Positions 7,357-16,906 of a stretch of DNA of 64,000 nt are shown piece after piece. The notes under the pieces were generated by a model. The model was given only the letters and a program-made list of their open reading frames with translations. It searched no databases and had not been told where the DNA came from. Location of the stretch: the NCBI GenBank assembly GCA_028694915.1, contig JAQVJY010000003.1, forward strand, positions 62,001-126,000, given 5' to 3'. The number at the start of each line of letters is the position of its first letter. Position 1 is the stretch's first letter. The translations under genes and the position numbers were made by a program. The stretch is from Paludibacteraceae bacterium. Lineage in GTDB: Bacteria > Bacteroidota > Bacteroidia > Bacteroidales > Paludibacteraceae.

Positions 7357-8046
7357 ATGATAAAAAAATACATTCCCAACACCATTACTAGCCTCAATCT
7401 CTTATCAGGCTCAATTGCTGTAATAATGGCCTACGAAGGCAACTATCAAGCTACCGTTTTACTGGTCTTATTAGCAGCCACATTCGATTTTTTAGATGGT
7501 TTTTCAGCGCGTTTACTCAAGGCTTATTCGCCGTTAGGAAAAGAGCTCGATTCGTTGGCTGACATGGTGAGTTTTGGCTTAGTTCCTGGCATGACAGCTT
7601 TCTCCTTGTTGCGCGATAGTCAATGGGAATGGGCGCGTTATTTAGGATTACTCATTGCTGTATTTTCAGCACTACGTTTGGCCAAATTCAACATCGACGA
7701 ACGCCAAACCACCTCATTCATCGGATTGGCAACACCTGCCAACGCTATTTTCTGGACTGGTTTAGCCTACTCTTACGGCGAAGTGATGTCTTTGCCAGCT
7801 TATCCTTGGGCGATTTTGTTGATGATTGCTTTGTCATGTTATTTACTCATTAGCGAACTACCTATGTTTTCACTCAAATTCAAACAATTTGGTTGGTTGG
7901 GTAATCAAATTCGTTGGATTTTTATTGCTGGTTCCTTATTATTGCTTATTTTTCTAGGGCTGAATGCTTTGCCAGCCATTATCGTTTGGTACACGCAATT
8001 AGCTTTAATCGTTTGGTTATTTAAACGCCTATCAAGGCCATCATAA
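7357..8046 (+). CDS. pssA: CDP-diacylglycerol--serine O-phosphatidyltransferase
   Basis: This inner-membrane enzyme joins CDP-diacylglycerol and L-serine to give phosphatidylserine, the precursor of phosphatidylethanolamine. The 229-residue protein carries the full CDP-alcohol phosphatidyltransferase motif: Asp44, Asp47, Gly48, Ala51, Arg52, Gly61, Asp65 and Asp69 with the normal spacing. Several hydrophobic segments follow (about 75-100, 120-175, 185-225), and the N-terminus (KKYIPNTITSLNLLSG) is typical of the PssA subtype. It has its own promoter and is followed 28 bases later by an exported nuclease gene in the same direction, possibly on the same transcript. Confidence 0.9.
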   Translation: MIKKYIPNTITSLNLLSGSIAVIMAYEGNYQATVLLVLLAATFDFLDGFSARLLKAYSPLGKELDSLADMVSFGLVPGMTAFSLLRDSQWEWARYLGLLIAVFSALRLAKFNIDERQTTSFIGLATPANAIFWTGLAYSYGEVMSLPAYPWAILLMIALSCYLLISELPMFSLKFKQFGWLGNQIRWIFIAGSLLLLIFLGLNALPAIIVWYTQLALIVWLFKRLSRPS

Positions 8047-8074
8047 GTATACATTTCCTCAAAAACCGCACACC

Positions 8075-10918
8075 ATGAAACATCGCACATTAGTCCTTTT
8101 TCTACTGCTTGCTATAGTCACTCACATGAGTGCAGTTGTTCCTGCTGGCTATTACTACTTAGCCGACGGTAAAAAACAAGCCGAACTTAAAACGGTGTTA
8201 AACGACATTGTTTCATCGGGCATTTTTCTCTCCTACGGCGCAGGCGTCGATTATACGTGGCAGGGCTTTTACAGCACCGACCGCAATCCATTAGACAGCA
8301 CCGTAACCGATCGTTATTCAAACATTATACGCAAACAAGGCGATTACAATGGCGTGAGCGGCATGCACATCGAGCACTCGTTACCTAAAAGTTGGTGGGG
8401 CGGTTATGTCAACAATGCTTATAAAGATTTAAATCACCTCTATCCTGCGGACGGACTCACCAATTCCACCAAAAATGATTTGCCACTAGGCGAAGTGGAA
8501 CTACCTGCTGCCCTACTCGATAATGGCGTTAGTAGAATTGGTAAAAACACCTTTGGAACGGATTATACGGGCAACTGTTTTGAGCCTGCCGACGAGTACA
8601 AAGGCGATTTTGCACGGTCGTATTTTTATGTAGCCACCGTTTACGAAGAATTTTCTACGCTTTGGCAATCGCCCATGATGAATAACAACACCTATCCTGT
8701 TTGGAAACCGTGGGCAATCGATTTACTGTTGAAGTGGCACCGCGAAGATCCAGTTTCTGACCTCGAACGTGCACGTGTGGAAGAAGTCTACAACATTCAA
8801 GGCAATCGTAATCCATTTATCGATTATCCTGATTTAGTGGAATATATTTGGGGCAACAAAACCAACGAAAATTACACGTTCCCTGCCGAAACAGAACCAT
8901 TTTTGGTCACTCCTAACCGATGGACGACCATCGATTTTGGGGTGATTATGCAAAACGATGCAAAACGCCAAACACTGAATGTACAAGGCATCAACCTCAC
9001 CAGCAATGTCACGTTAGCATTGAAGAGTAATAAACCAGGACTTTCGATATCTCAAAGCACACTGACACCCGATGGGAAAACACTTTCGACTACTATTTTT
9101 GTAGATTGTAATGCGAGCGTTGTTGGACAAACAATCGATACACTACTGATTACAGGAGGCGGATTAACAAAAACGATTGCTGTACCTATCAAAGCAACTG
9201 TTAGCAGCGATTTTATGGTGCTAGATGCCACGAATATTTCCGCTACAAGTGCCACCTTAAATTGGATTAATTACCCAAACACCACCAACTACGCACTTGA
9301 TGTCTACACAGGTTCAGCACAAGCAGGCGATTTATTCTTTTGTGGTTATGTAGAAGGTTCTACTGGATTCAACAAAGCTGTAGCGATTTACAACGGAACA
9401 GGTGCCACGGTTGATTTATCGAAATATTCGCTCAAAAAACAGAATAATGGTTTCGGAGATTTTGAGACAGAAACACCACTCGTAGGAACATTGGCCAATG
9501 GAGCTGTGTATGTGGTAGCACATTTAGGTGCTGGCACCGACATTGCCAATCAAGCTAATTTGAAATTAGGTACTAGTACTACAGATCAAACCACAGTCGT
9601 GTCATTCAACGGCAATGACGCCGTAGCACTCTATCATAGTGGCTTACAAATTGACGTTGTTGGAGAAGTCAACAATCCCAATGATTGGGGGAAAGATGTT
9701 ACGCTTCAACGTAAAACAACGGTCACAACTCCTTCCACTTTATTTGCATGGAGTGAATGGGAAAATAAAGGAACGGATAATTTCACTAATCTAAACAGTC
9801 ACACGGCTACATTTAGTGGCGAAACATACATTAAACAAAACATGACTGTGAATGCCACCACGTCATTCAGTGTTAGTGAATTAACACCTGAAACCGAGTA
9901 CACTTATCGCATAAAAGCTGTAGAACCTAATGTTTCGAGTGCTAACTGCATCCGTTTTAAAACCAAAGCATTAGAAGCTCCATTAGCATTAAATGCTTCT
10001 ATTATTCACGATACTTCGTTCGAGGCAGAATGGGAAGAAGTACCTGGTGCCACCAACTACTTACTCGACGTTTACCAGTTAGCAGGAACAGGCGTAAAAG
10101 CCTCCGAAGAAGGTTTCAGCAATATCGACTCCTGCAAAACGGCTGGTTGGAATTTTGGTTCAACAAGCACTTACACCAGCGCTTCGTATGTTGGTAAAAG
10201 TGCGCCAGCTATCAGTTTTTCAGCTACAGGACACACGGTTACCACACCAACGTATGAAGGACAAATCACCGAACTTACATTTATGTACCGCTACCCCACG
10301 GTCGTAGAAGCCGCAATTGGTTCTATCTTCGCTATCGATGGGTATAATGGAACCACATGGGTCAATATTGACAGTTTAAAAAATACGGGATCAACGACTA
10401 AAAATTATCCCAACTATACGTTTACTGCGGCACAAAATTTCACCGCCTTACGATTTGTATATGCGCTCAAAAAAAGTGGCAATGTATCGTTAGATGATAT
10501 TAGCATCACCTATGGCCAATTGGATACAACCTATTTGATTCATAACACCCAAGTAGCTGGAGCCCATTACATGGTGACCAATGCCGAAGCGCAATCGGAC
10601 TATTATTATCGTGTTCGATCAGCAGTTGGAACCTATACATCGCCCTATTCGAATGAAATTAAAGTCACCACTGACGTTCCAAATGCCACCAAAAGAACCA
10701 CTTTGAGTGATATTGAACTTTTCTCAACGCCAGCTGGAATTCATTTGGTAGGACTCACAGAGGAAACTACGATTACCCTCTATAATTTGAGTGGAATATG
10801 TATGTATCAAGCACAACATGTGTCGAATAGACATTTTATTCCAATCACACAAAAAGGCATTTTCATTATACAAGCGAAAGCTGGAAACAATACGGAAGTA
10901 TTTAAAGTGATAAAATAA
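8075..10918 (+). CDS. T9SS-exported endonuclease I family protein with lamin-tail and Fn3-like domains
   Basis: A 947-residue secreted nuclease. After a signal peptide (to about residue 20) comes an endonuclease I (EndA/NucM) domain with the metal-binding motifs MHIEHSLPKSWWGG (98-101 HIEH), DLNHLYPADG and TNSTKNDLPLGE around residues 97-140. A linker with Ig-like character leads to a lamin-tail-like domain (about 425-550; KAVAIYNGTGATVDLSKYSL, GNDAVALY), flanked by Fn3-like repeats (TSATLNWINYPNTTNYALDV and the similar SFEAEWEEVPGATNYLLDV), then a T9SS C-terminal domain ending EVFKVIK. It probably degrades extracellular DNA for phosphate or nucleosides. A strong terminator follows. The family call for the nuclease is firm; the middle domains are less certain. 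Confidence 0.85.
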   Translation: MKHRTLVLFLLLAIVTHMSAVVPAGYYYLADGKKQAELKTVLNDIVSSGIFLSYGAGVDYTWQGFYSTDRNPLDSTVTDRYSNIIRKQGDYNGVSGMHIEHSLPKSWWGGYVNNAYKDLNHLYPADGLTNSTKNDLPLGEVELPAALLDNGVSRIGKNTFGTDYTGNCFEPADEYKGDFARSYFYVATVYEEFSTLWQSPMMNNNTYPVWKPWAIDLLLKWHREDPVSDLERARVEEVYNIQGNRNPFIDYPDLVEYIWGNKTNENYTFPAETEPFLVTPNRWTTIDFGVIMQNDAKRQTLNVQGINLTSNVTLALKSNKPGLSISQSTLTPDGKTLSTTIFVDCNASVVGQTIDTLLITGGGLTKTIAVPIKATVSSDFMVLDATNISATSATLNWINYPNTTNYALDVYTGSAQAGDLFFCGYVEGSTGFNKAVAIYNGTGATVDLSKYSLKKQNNGFGDFETETPLVGTLANGAVYVVAHLGAGTDIANQANLKLGTSTTDQTTVVSFNGNDAVALYHSGLQIDVVGEVNNPNDWGKDVTLQRKTTVTTPSTLFAWSEWENKGTDNFTNLNSHTATFSGETYIKQNMTVNATTSFSVSELTPETEYTYRIKAVEPNVSSANCIRFKTKALEAPLALNASIIHDTSFEAEWEEVPGATNYLLDVYQLAGTGVKASEEGFSNIDSCKTAGWNFGSTSTYTSASYVGKSAPAISFSATGHTVTTPTYEGQITELTFMYRYPTVVEAAIGSIFAIDGYNGTTWVNIDSLKNTGSTTKNYPNYTFTAAQNFTALRFVYALKKSGNVSLDDISITYGQLDTTYLIHNTQVAGAHYMVTNAEAQSDYYYRVRSAVGTYTSPYSNEIKVTTDVPNATKRTTLSDIELFSTPAGIHLVGLTEETTITLYNLSGICMYQAQHVSNRHFIPITQKGIFIIQAKAGNNTEVFKVIK

Positions 10919-10935
10919 CCACTTCTCAACGAGCT

Positions 10936-10974
10936 AACAGGCGGACTTTCAATCGAAAGTCCGCCTGTTTTTTA
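10936..10974 (+). terminator. intrinsic terminator after the exported nuclease gene
   Basis: A perfect 15-bp stem, AACAGGCGGACTTTC paired with its complement at 10955-10969, closes a 4-base loop (AATC) and runs into a T-tract. It begins 18 bases after the stop codon. Confidence 0.92.
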
Positions 10975-11143
10975 TATGAACCGCTCTCAACCATATGTTA
11001 AAAAACATTGTTTTCAAACTTACTTCACAAACATACTGTTTCGTAAATAATTTACTAAATTGCTAACCGTTTTTTGAATAATAGGTCGTTTATTTTTAAT
11101 TCAAATCAACACTATTTATTAATTCCTTAATATCTAATCGGTT

Positions 11144-13306
11144 ATGAAAATTTATCAATCAAATGAAATTAAGAACATCGCCGTTATGGGTTGTTCTGGT
11201 TCTGGGAAGACCACTCTTGTGGAAGCCATGCTTTACGAGAGTGGAGTTATAAAACGTAGAGGAACCATCGATGCGAAGAACACCGTTTGTGACTATTTTC
11301 CTGTGGAAAAAGAATACGGATACTCCGTATTTTCGACACTGGCATCCTTCGAGTGGAAAGACAAAATGATGAATTTTATCGACTGCCCAGGCTCCGACGA
11401 CTTTGTAGGTAACGTGGTATCGGCACTGACGGTAACCGATATGGCACTGATGCTTATCAATGCTGCCAATGGTGTAGAAGTTGGCACTATCAACCAGTTC
11501 AGATACATTGAAAACTTAAAAAAACCGTTATGTTTCTTGATTAATCAAATTGATCACGAAAAAGCAGATTATGAAAATACACTGACGAGCCTCAAAGAGA
11601 TTTACGGAGGCAAAGTCATTCCTATACAATATCCAATCGGCATCGGCGCATCTTTCTCAGCTATTGTGGATGTACTCAAACAAAAGATGTACAAATTCAA
11701 AGAAGGCGCTGCCACACCTGAAATTTTGGAGATTCCTGCTGCCGAAAAAGAGCATGCCGACAAGCTATACAAAGCTCTATTGGAAGTGGCTGCCGAAAAT
11801 GACGAAAAGTTGATGGAAAAATACTTCGAACAAGGTACACTTTCGGAAGACGAAATGCGTGCTGGTATTCAAGTAGGTATGATTAACCGCGATATTTATC
11901 CCGTATTTGTAGCTTCGGCAGAGAAAAACTGGGCGGTTCACCGTATCATGAATTTCTTGAATATAGCAGCTCCTACACCTAATCAAATGCCTGCATCGGT
12001 TAACACGAATAATCAAGAAGTGAAAGTTGATGCAAATGCTCCTACAAGTTTATTCTTCTTTAAAACGACGGTAGAACCTCACATCGGCGAAGTATCGTAC
12101 TTCAAAGTGATGTCGGGCAAAGTAAAAGAAGGCGACGACTTGACCAACGTGAGCCGCAACGATGTAAAAGAGCGTATTACGCAATTATTCCACGTAGCAG
12201 GACAAACAAAAACCAAAACCGAAGAAATGGTTGCTGGCAGCATTGGCGCAACGGTAAAATTAAAAGAAACACGTACAGGCAACACCTTGACTGGCAAAGA
12301 TTGCCGCCACGTGTTCCCTGCCGTAAAATATCCAGATCCCAAATACCGTCGTGCAGTAAAAGCTGTAAACACAGCCGACGAAGAAAAATTGAACGAATTG
12401 CTCACCCGTATGCGCCAGGAAGACCCAACTTGGGTAGTGGAACAATCAAAAGAATTGAAACAAACATTGGTTTCTGGCCAAGGCGAATTCCACTTACGCA
12501 CGCTCAAATGGCGACTTGAAAACAACGAAAAAATTGCTATCAAATTCGAAGAACCAAAAATACCATACCGCGAAACCATTACTAAAGCAGCTCGTGCCGA
12601 CTACCGTCACAAAAAACAATCGGGCGGATCTGGTCAGTTTGGCGAAGTGCATTTAATTGTAGAACCATACACCGAAGGCATGCCCGATCCTGTGCTGTAC
12701 AAATTCAATGGACAGGAATTTAAAATCAGTCTTCGCGACAAACAAGAATTCCAACTTGATTGGGGCGGTAAATTGGTTTACATCAATAGTATCGTAGGTG
12801 GTTCTATCGACGCACGTTTTATGCCAGCTATTCTCAAAGGAATTATGGATCGTTTGGAACAAGGTCCATTGACAGGTTCGTATGCACGTGATGTACGCGT
12901 CATTGTGTACGATGGTAAAATGCACCCCGTAGATTCTAATGAAATTTCGTTCCGCTTAGCTGGACGTAATGCATTTGCTACAGCTTTTAAAGAAGCAGGA
13001 CCAAAAGTTATGGAACCTATTTACGATGTTGAAATTTTGGTACCAAGCGATCGTATGGGCGATGTCATGAGCGATTTACAAGGACGCCGCGCCCTGATTA
13101 TGGGCATGAATAGCGAAAGAGGATTTGAAAAACTACAAGTTAAAATACCTTTGAAAGAACTTTCGAGTTACTCTACTTCATTGAGTTCACTCTCGGGTGG
13201 TCGCGCTTCATTTACCATGAAATTTGCTTCTTATGAACTCTGTCCAACAGATGTACAAGACAAGTTGCTGAAAGAATACGAAGCTACTCAACAAGACAAA
13301 GAATAA
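11144..13306 (+). CDS. EF-G paralogue (EF-G2 type) lacking the catalytic histidine
   Basis: A 720-residue translational GTPase-like protein with all EF-G domains but a divergent G domain. The P-loop reads GCSGSGKT (16-23) where EF-G has A-H-x-D-A-G-K-T; switch II reads DCPGSDD (80-86), so Ser84 replaces the catalytic His of DTPGH; the NKxD motif is NQID (134-137); switch I lacks the RGITI segment. Domain IV is intact, with RRALIMGM near residue 641. These features match the Bacteroides EF-G2, reported to support translocation without GTPase activity and to matter during starvation and gut colonisation. It stands alone between two terminators, not in the str operon where normal fusA lies, so it is a second copy. 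Confidence 0.88.
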   Translation: MKIYQSNEIKNIAVMGCSGSGKTTLVEAMLYESGVIKRRGTIDAKNTVCDYFPVEKEYGYSVFSTLASFEWKDKMMNFIDCPGSDDFVGNVVSALTVTDMALMLINAANGVEVGTINQFRYIENLKKPLCFLINQIDHEKADYENTLTSLKEIYGGKVIPIQYPIGIGASFSAIVDVLKQKMYKFKEGAATPEILEIPAAEKEHADKLYKALLEVAAENDEKLMEKYFEQGTLSEDEMRAGIQVGMINRDIYPVFVASAEKNWAVHRIMNFLNIAAPTPNQMPASVNTNNQEVKVDANAPTSLFFFKTTVEPHIGEVSYFKVMSGKVKEGDDLTNVSRNDVKERITQLFHVAGQTKTKTEEMVAGSIGATVKLKETRTGNTLTGKDCRHVFPAVKYPDPKYRRAVKAVNTADEEKLNELLTRMRQEDPTWVVEQSKELKQTLVSGQGEFHLRTLKWRLENNEKIAIKFEEPKIPYRETITKAARADYRHKKQSGGSGQFGEVHLIVEPYTEGMPDPVLYKFNGQEFKISLRDKQEFQLDWGGKLVYINSIVGGSIDARFMPAILKGIMDRLEQGPLTGSYARDVRVIVYDGKMHPVDSNEISFRLAGRNAFATAFKEAGPKVMEPIYDVEILVPSDRMGDVMSDLQGRRALIMGMNSERGFEKLQVKIPLKELSSYSTSLSSLSGGRASFTMKFASYELCPTDVQDKLLKEYEATQQDKE

Positions 13307-13328
13307 GTCGATTTTGGCTTCTACAAAC

Positions 13329-13362
13329 AAAGCAGCCGACCTACATTGGTCGGCTGCTTTTA
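13329..13362 (+). terminator. intrinsic terminator after the EF-G2 gene
   Basis: A perfect 13-bp stem (AAAGCAGCCGACC with GGTCGGCTGCTTT) around a 6-base loop, ending in T-rich sequence. It separates the EF-G2 gene from the convergent TauE gene and may serve both strands. Confidence 0.88.
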
Positions 13363-13405
13363 TATAACACCCAATCGAGCAAAAATCCGTTCCATACTTA
13401 CTTCA

Positions 13406-14179
13406 TTAAATCAGTCCTAAAATCAGCGCCAAAGAGATAAAAATCAACATAATGGCTACCAATAACTGAATACTTCGAAGTGTTACTTTTTTCAAAATTT
13501 TCTTACCTAAATAAGCACCTACAATAGCTGCCAAAGTGGCTGAAATCAATAATGGTAAATTTTCGTGCAAATTAGCCGCCGTAAAACGCGAGGCATATAC
13601 CGACAAACGCGTGAAATCAACCAACGAAGCAATAACCACACCAGTGGCAATATAAGCCTCTTTTGAGAGGCCGCTTTTTATAAGAAAAGCACTTCTAATA
13701 GCACCCTGAATACCTGATAAACCACCAAAAAAACCACTTAAAATTCCACCAAAAATTAATTTATCTTTTCCAAACTGAACTGTTTGAAAACGAGGAGAAA
13801 TTTCTAATAGCGAAAAAATAATCAAAATTGAACCGATAATGAGCTTCACAGGCGTAATGGCAAAATCACGTCCCCACAACTCATATTCGACCAATGTAGG
13901 TAGAACGGTAATTTTAAGCAACAGCCACGCGCCTGCAAATGATGCCACAATAGCAGGTAAACCAAATCGTAGCAATACCGCTTTATCAGTTTTCTTTCCT
14001 ACTAATATAATTTTGAACATATTATTAGAAAAGTGTACAACACCAGTTAGAGCAATCGCAATATCAATAGGAAAAAACAGAGCAAAAACAGGCGCTAAAA
14101 TGGTCCCCAGACCGAAGCCAGAGAAAAAAGTTAACGTAGCGGTAAAAAATGCTACTACCGAAATAACGACTATATCCAT
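13406..14179 (-). CDS. TauE/SafE family membrane exporter
   Basis: A 257-residue inner-membrane protein with about eight hydrophobic segments, in the two-repeat arrangement of the TauE/SafE (DUF81) family: FFSGFGLGTILAPVFALFF near residues 18-37 in the first half and GGILSGFFGGLSGIQGA near 144-160 in the second, both the glycine-rich motifs of the family. Members move sulfite, sulfoacetate or other small organic anions; nothing in the neighbourhood points to a substrate. Gene is monocistronic or the last of a minus-strand run, separated from the thioesterase gene by 95 bases in which I see no signal. Confidence 0.85.
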   Translation of the reverse strand: MDIVVISVVAFFTATLTFFSGFGLGTILAPVFALFFPIDIAIALTGVVHFSNNMFKIILVGKKTDKAVLLRFGLPAIVASFAGAWLLLKITVLPTLVEYELWGRDFAITPVKLIIGSILIIFSLLEISPRFQTVQFGKDKLIFGGILSGFFGGLSGIQGAIRSAFLIKSGLSKEAYIATGVVIASLVDFTRLSVYASRFTAANLHENLPLLISATLAAIVGAYLGKKILKKVTLRSIQLLVAIMLIFISLALILGLI

Positions 14180-14274
14180 AGATTCAAATTTAATGATTTA
14201 AATGCGAATATAGACTAATTTGTAGACTTACGCAACAAGTGCATAAGAAGATGATTTGAAAGTGAGGGAAATTA

Positions 14275-15003
14275 TTATTCGGAAATAAACACCATACGCG
14301 TTTTGCACAGTGAACGACCAGAAGATGATCTGAGGTCAAAGTGTGTTTCATGTTCCGTATCGGCACGCACAATGGCTATTTGCTCGCCAAACAAGGCTTC
14401 GTGGGTATAATTCACATCAAAACGAGCCAATATGCGATGTTCAAATTGCGCTAAATCGAACGTATTCAACATCCACTCCACATATTTCATACTATTGGTG
14501 TGTTTGTTTAAGTCGATGTCGCTATAATGCACGGTGTGCGTGGTAATGGGTTCTAAATGCAATTCGTCCAAACGCGCAGGCGGTTCAATAAAGGCAGGTT
14601 CCGCAATAATCACGTCTGTTAAATCCATCTTTTCTTGCAAATTTACGGGACGACGTGTCGACAAATCAATCATCGACCACAACGAAGTAGCATCGCCCAA
14701 TCGTTCGCCAGCCGCATTAAAAATGGCAAAATTACGCGTGGTCACCAACCGCCCACAATCATTCACCCAAGTTTCCACGGTAATCTTTTCATATTGAGTT
14801 GGATAATGTTTCATCTCTACCGCCAAACGCGAAACCACCCACGCCCAGCCTTGCGCATGCATAGCTTCCATTCCAAATCCTTTTTCGGCAGCCGCCAAAC
14901 CAGCGGCATTGAGTAAACAACTGCCCAATGCAGTTAAAGTCATCCGTTTGGTGTAATCTACCTCTTGCGGATAGATAAAAAATTCAAAGCGTTGTTTTTC
15001 CAT
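14275..15003 (-). CDS. acyl-ACP thioesterase
   Basis: A 242-residue cytoplasmic enzyme of the FatA/FatB-like acyl-ACP thioesterase family, a double hot-dog fold. N-terminal hot dog spans about residues 5-125 (KITVETWVNDCGRL, TTRNFAIFNAAGERLG), the second about 145-240. The conserved active-site stretch DIDLNKHTNSMKYVEWML gives Asn166 and His168. It releases free fatty acids from acyl carrier protein, setting chain length or supplying fatty acids for lipids. The gene starts 6 bases downstream of the PAP2 phosphatase gene, so the two and the upstream coiled-coil gene likely form one operon concerned with envelope lipid turnover. Confidence 0.88.
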   Translation of the reverse strand: MEKQRFEFFIYPQEVDYTKRMTLTALGSCLLNAAGLAAAEKGFGMEAMHAQGWAWVVSRLAVEMKHYPTQYEKITVETWVNDCGRLVTTRNFAIFNAAGERLGDATSLWSMIDLSTRRPVNLQEKMDLTDVIIAEPAFIEPPARLDELHLEPITTHTVHYSDIDLNKHTNSMKYVEWMLNTFDLAQFEHRILARFDVNYTHEALFGEQIAIVRADTEHETHFDLRSSSGRSLCKTRMVFISE

Positions 15004-15009
15004 GTCACA

Positions 15010-15699
15010 TTAACGTTTCAATAAATCGATTAATGATTTCTCTTGCCACGTATACGATTTACGTTGATACAGCCAGTAAGCCACCAACGTCATAACAACG
15101 CCAATAAAAGAGCCTAACAACACATCTTCGGCAAAATGTTGTGATAAATAAATGCGCGAATAAGCTGTGAACACCGCTAATACAAAAAAGCAAACAGCCA
15201 ACCACGATTTTTTATGAAAGATAAGTGTCAAGGCGAGCATCAACGAAAATACGGTAGCTGTATGTCCCGACGGAAAACTATAAATTTGATGCAACGTAAC
15301 ACCATCGACCTGATGCAATATGACGTCCGGAAAGTTTGTGTGAAAAAATAGCGATGGGCGGGGCGCGCTAACCCATTGCTTAATGGGAAACACCAATGCT
15401 GCCGTGAACAATTCGGCCATCAATACAAAGAGTGCATCGCCTACTTTGTAGAATAGCAAACCTGCAATGATTACAAATGGCATAAAACCACCTAATTCGG
15501 TGATATATTTAAAAAACAGATCGTTCCACGCCAACACTTCGCCACTCAACATTGACACATAACGTGTAGTGAGTAATAGATGTAAATCGGCCTGTTTAGT
15601 AAGCAGTACCAATGCGACCAAAAGCAAGGCAAAACCTGCATATAACGCCAAAAATAGGCGACCTGATTTAAGTGTTTTGATGGCTTTTAAAATTGTCAT
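15010..15699 (-). CDS. PAP2 family membrane phosphatase
   Basis: A 229-residue membrane protein with hydrophobic segments around 15-35, 70-85, 88-105 and 150-215. The three phosphatase motifs are present: KQWVSAPRP (107-115), PSGH (143-146) and SRIYLSQHFAEDV (181-193), the last holding the nucleophile-activating His188 and Asp192. Relatives dephosphorylate phosphatidic acid, undecaprenyl pyrophosphate or lipid A; the substrate cannot be chosen here, though a thioesterase gene just downstream hints at lipid metabolism. Its start codon overlaps the stop of the preceding gene (TAATG), implying translational coupling. Confidence 0.88.
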   Translation of the reverse strand: MTILKAIKTLKSGRLFLALYAGFALLLVALVLLTKQADLHLLLTTRYVSMLSGEVLAWNDLFFKYITELGGFMPFVIIAGLLFYKVGDALFVLMAELFTAALVFPIKQWVSAPRPSLFFHTNFPDVILHQVDGVTLHQIYSFPSGHTATVFSLMLALTLIFHKKSWLAVCFFVLAVFTAYSRIYLSQHFAEDVLLGSFIGVVMTLVAYWLYQRKSYTWQEKSLIDLLKR

Positions 15700-16592
15700 T
15701 ATTTTTCCAATTTAAACGTTTGAGTCCCTATCAAATGGCCATCCACAAAAATATCCACACGATACGTGCCAGCCGCCAAGACTTCTTCTACATTCCAATA
15801 TAAAGTTGTAGCCAACTCTTCGCCGCCATATTCAACCACCTTTTTACAAGAATATTGAATTTGTTGATTTTCATAAGGAAACACATCCGAAGCACGTTTT
15901 TGTAAAACATCATCATCAGGGGTCATAATACGCAAATAGACTGTTTTTTGACCAACTACGGCAGTCGTATTTTTTGCAATGGTAAAATCAAATTGAATCA
16001 GCGCAATTTTTGACAAACGGGTTGTCTTTCTATTCCGACTATTGAGGGTACTCACCACTATTTTACGCGCATCAAGTTGGGCTGCTATGGCAACAATCTC
16101 AGACAATTGTTGCTTTTCTAGAGCCAACTGCTCTGCAGTTTGTGTGGCTTCTTGATATTTTTTGGTCACCTTACGATTTTCGGTTACCAATTTCGTATTC
16201 ACACGATTCAACGAATCGACTTGCGACACATAATACACCAACACTTTACGCACCGAAGCTAACTCTTTTTTCAACTCGGTTATACGACGTGCATTAGTGG
16301 CTTTTACCGTTTTCAACTCTTCCAACAACAGTTGCACGCGCGTTTGTTCTTGGTCGAGCAATTTTAAAATAGAGTCGTTATTGGTTTTATACGAAAAGCC
16401 CTCCATCTCAACCGATAAATCGGTATAATCCTGCTCCAATTGCTCCTTTTCGTAAGTCATCATTTCCACCATTTCGGCCATTTCCACTTCGGTCTGTTTC
16501 GATTTTTGCCAAAAGAAGAAGACCGCAGCCACTAAACCCACTATGAAGATAACACCCGCAAACGCCCACACTGTATAATCTTTCTTAACCAT
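15699..16592 (-). CDS. membrane-anchored coiled-coil protein of unknown function
   Basis: 297 residues: a single N-terminal membrane segment (about 9-30), then a long heptad-rich region (about 32-185, with runs such as EMVEMMTYEKEQLEQDYTDL and EQLALEKQQLSEIV), and a beta-rich C-terminal domain (about 195-297) ending GTYRVDIFVDGHLIGTQTF, which looks like an Ig-like fold. Proteins of this plan are common and uncharacterised in Bacteroidales. Orientation of the membrane segment suggests that the coiled coil and terminal domain are periplasmic. First gene of a minus-strand operon with the PAP2 phosphatase (stop/start overlap) and acyl-ACP thioesterase. Confidence 0.75.
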   Translation of the reverse strand: MVKKDYTVWAFAGVIFIVGLVAAVFFFWQKSKQTEVEMAEMVEMMTYEKEQLEQDYTDLSVEMEGFSYKTNNDSILKLLDQEQTRVQLLLEELKTVKATNARRITELKKELASVRKVLVYYVSQVDSLNRVNTKLVTENRKVTKKYQEATQTAEQLALEKQQLSEIVAIAAQLDARKIVVSTLNSRNRKTTRLSKIALIQFDFTIAKNTTAVVGQKTVYLRIMTPDDDVLQKRASDVFPYENQQIQYSCKKVVEYGGEELATTLYWNVEEVLAAGTYRVDIFVDGHLIGTQTFKLEK

Positions 16593-16645
16593 AACAACTT
16601 GTTTTTCAATTCATTAAAATCAGTTCAACACCTATTAAACCGATG

Positions 16646-16676
16646 CAAAATTACTATTTTATTTGCAATATAACAA
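16646..16676 (-). promoter_or_regulatory. Bacteroidota-type promoter of the coiled-coil/PAP2/thioesterase operon
   Basis: On the minus strand TTG (16676-16674), 20 bases and TAATTTTG (16653-16646) fit the consensus. It lies in the 314-base divergent gap before mdh, which otherwise holds only the mdh promoter and AT-rich sequence. Confidence 0.65.
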
Positions 16677-16837
16677 ATATACATACAGAACAGTCTGTCT
16701 CTAACAATTTATCATTTTTTAGAATACATTTCCAATAAAGCCAAACCTTAAAGCGCACAAAGTAAAGTGAGCAGTAACCGAATAAAAAATTGTGTAAAAT
16801 AATTACGGAAAAATTTCTTTAATTACTTTTTTCGCTT

Positions 16838-16845
16838 TATCTTTG
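16838..16845 (+). promoter_or_regulatory. -7 element of the mdh promoter
   Basis: TATCTTTG matches TAnnTTTG perfectly; the -33 region is only a T-rich TTC rather than TTG. The implied leader is about 55 bases and AT-rich, with no Shine-Dalgarno sequence before the mdh ATG. Confidence 0.65.
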
Positions 16846-16906
16846 TACCAGTTTCAATCGTCTTTAAAACTATACATTCTATCATAACCCTTAAAAATTA
16901 AAAATT

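Noticed and set aside
12079..12579. 166-codon frame antisense to the EF-G2 gene
   Set aside because: It lies wholly inside a firmly identified gene and the translation has no domain or natural composition.
14343..14916. Three plus-strand frames antisense to the thioesterase gene
   Set aside because: They are shadows of the thioesterase coding bias; no start signals or homology.
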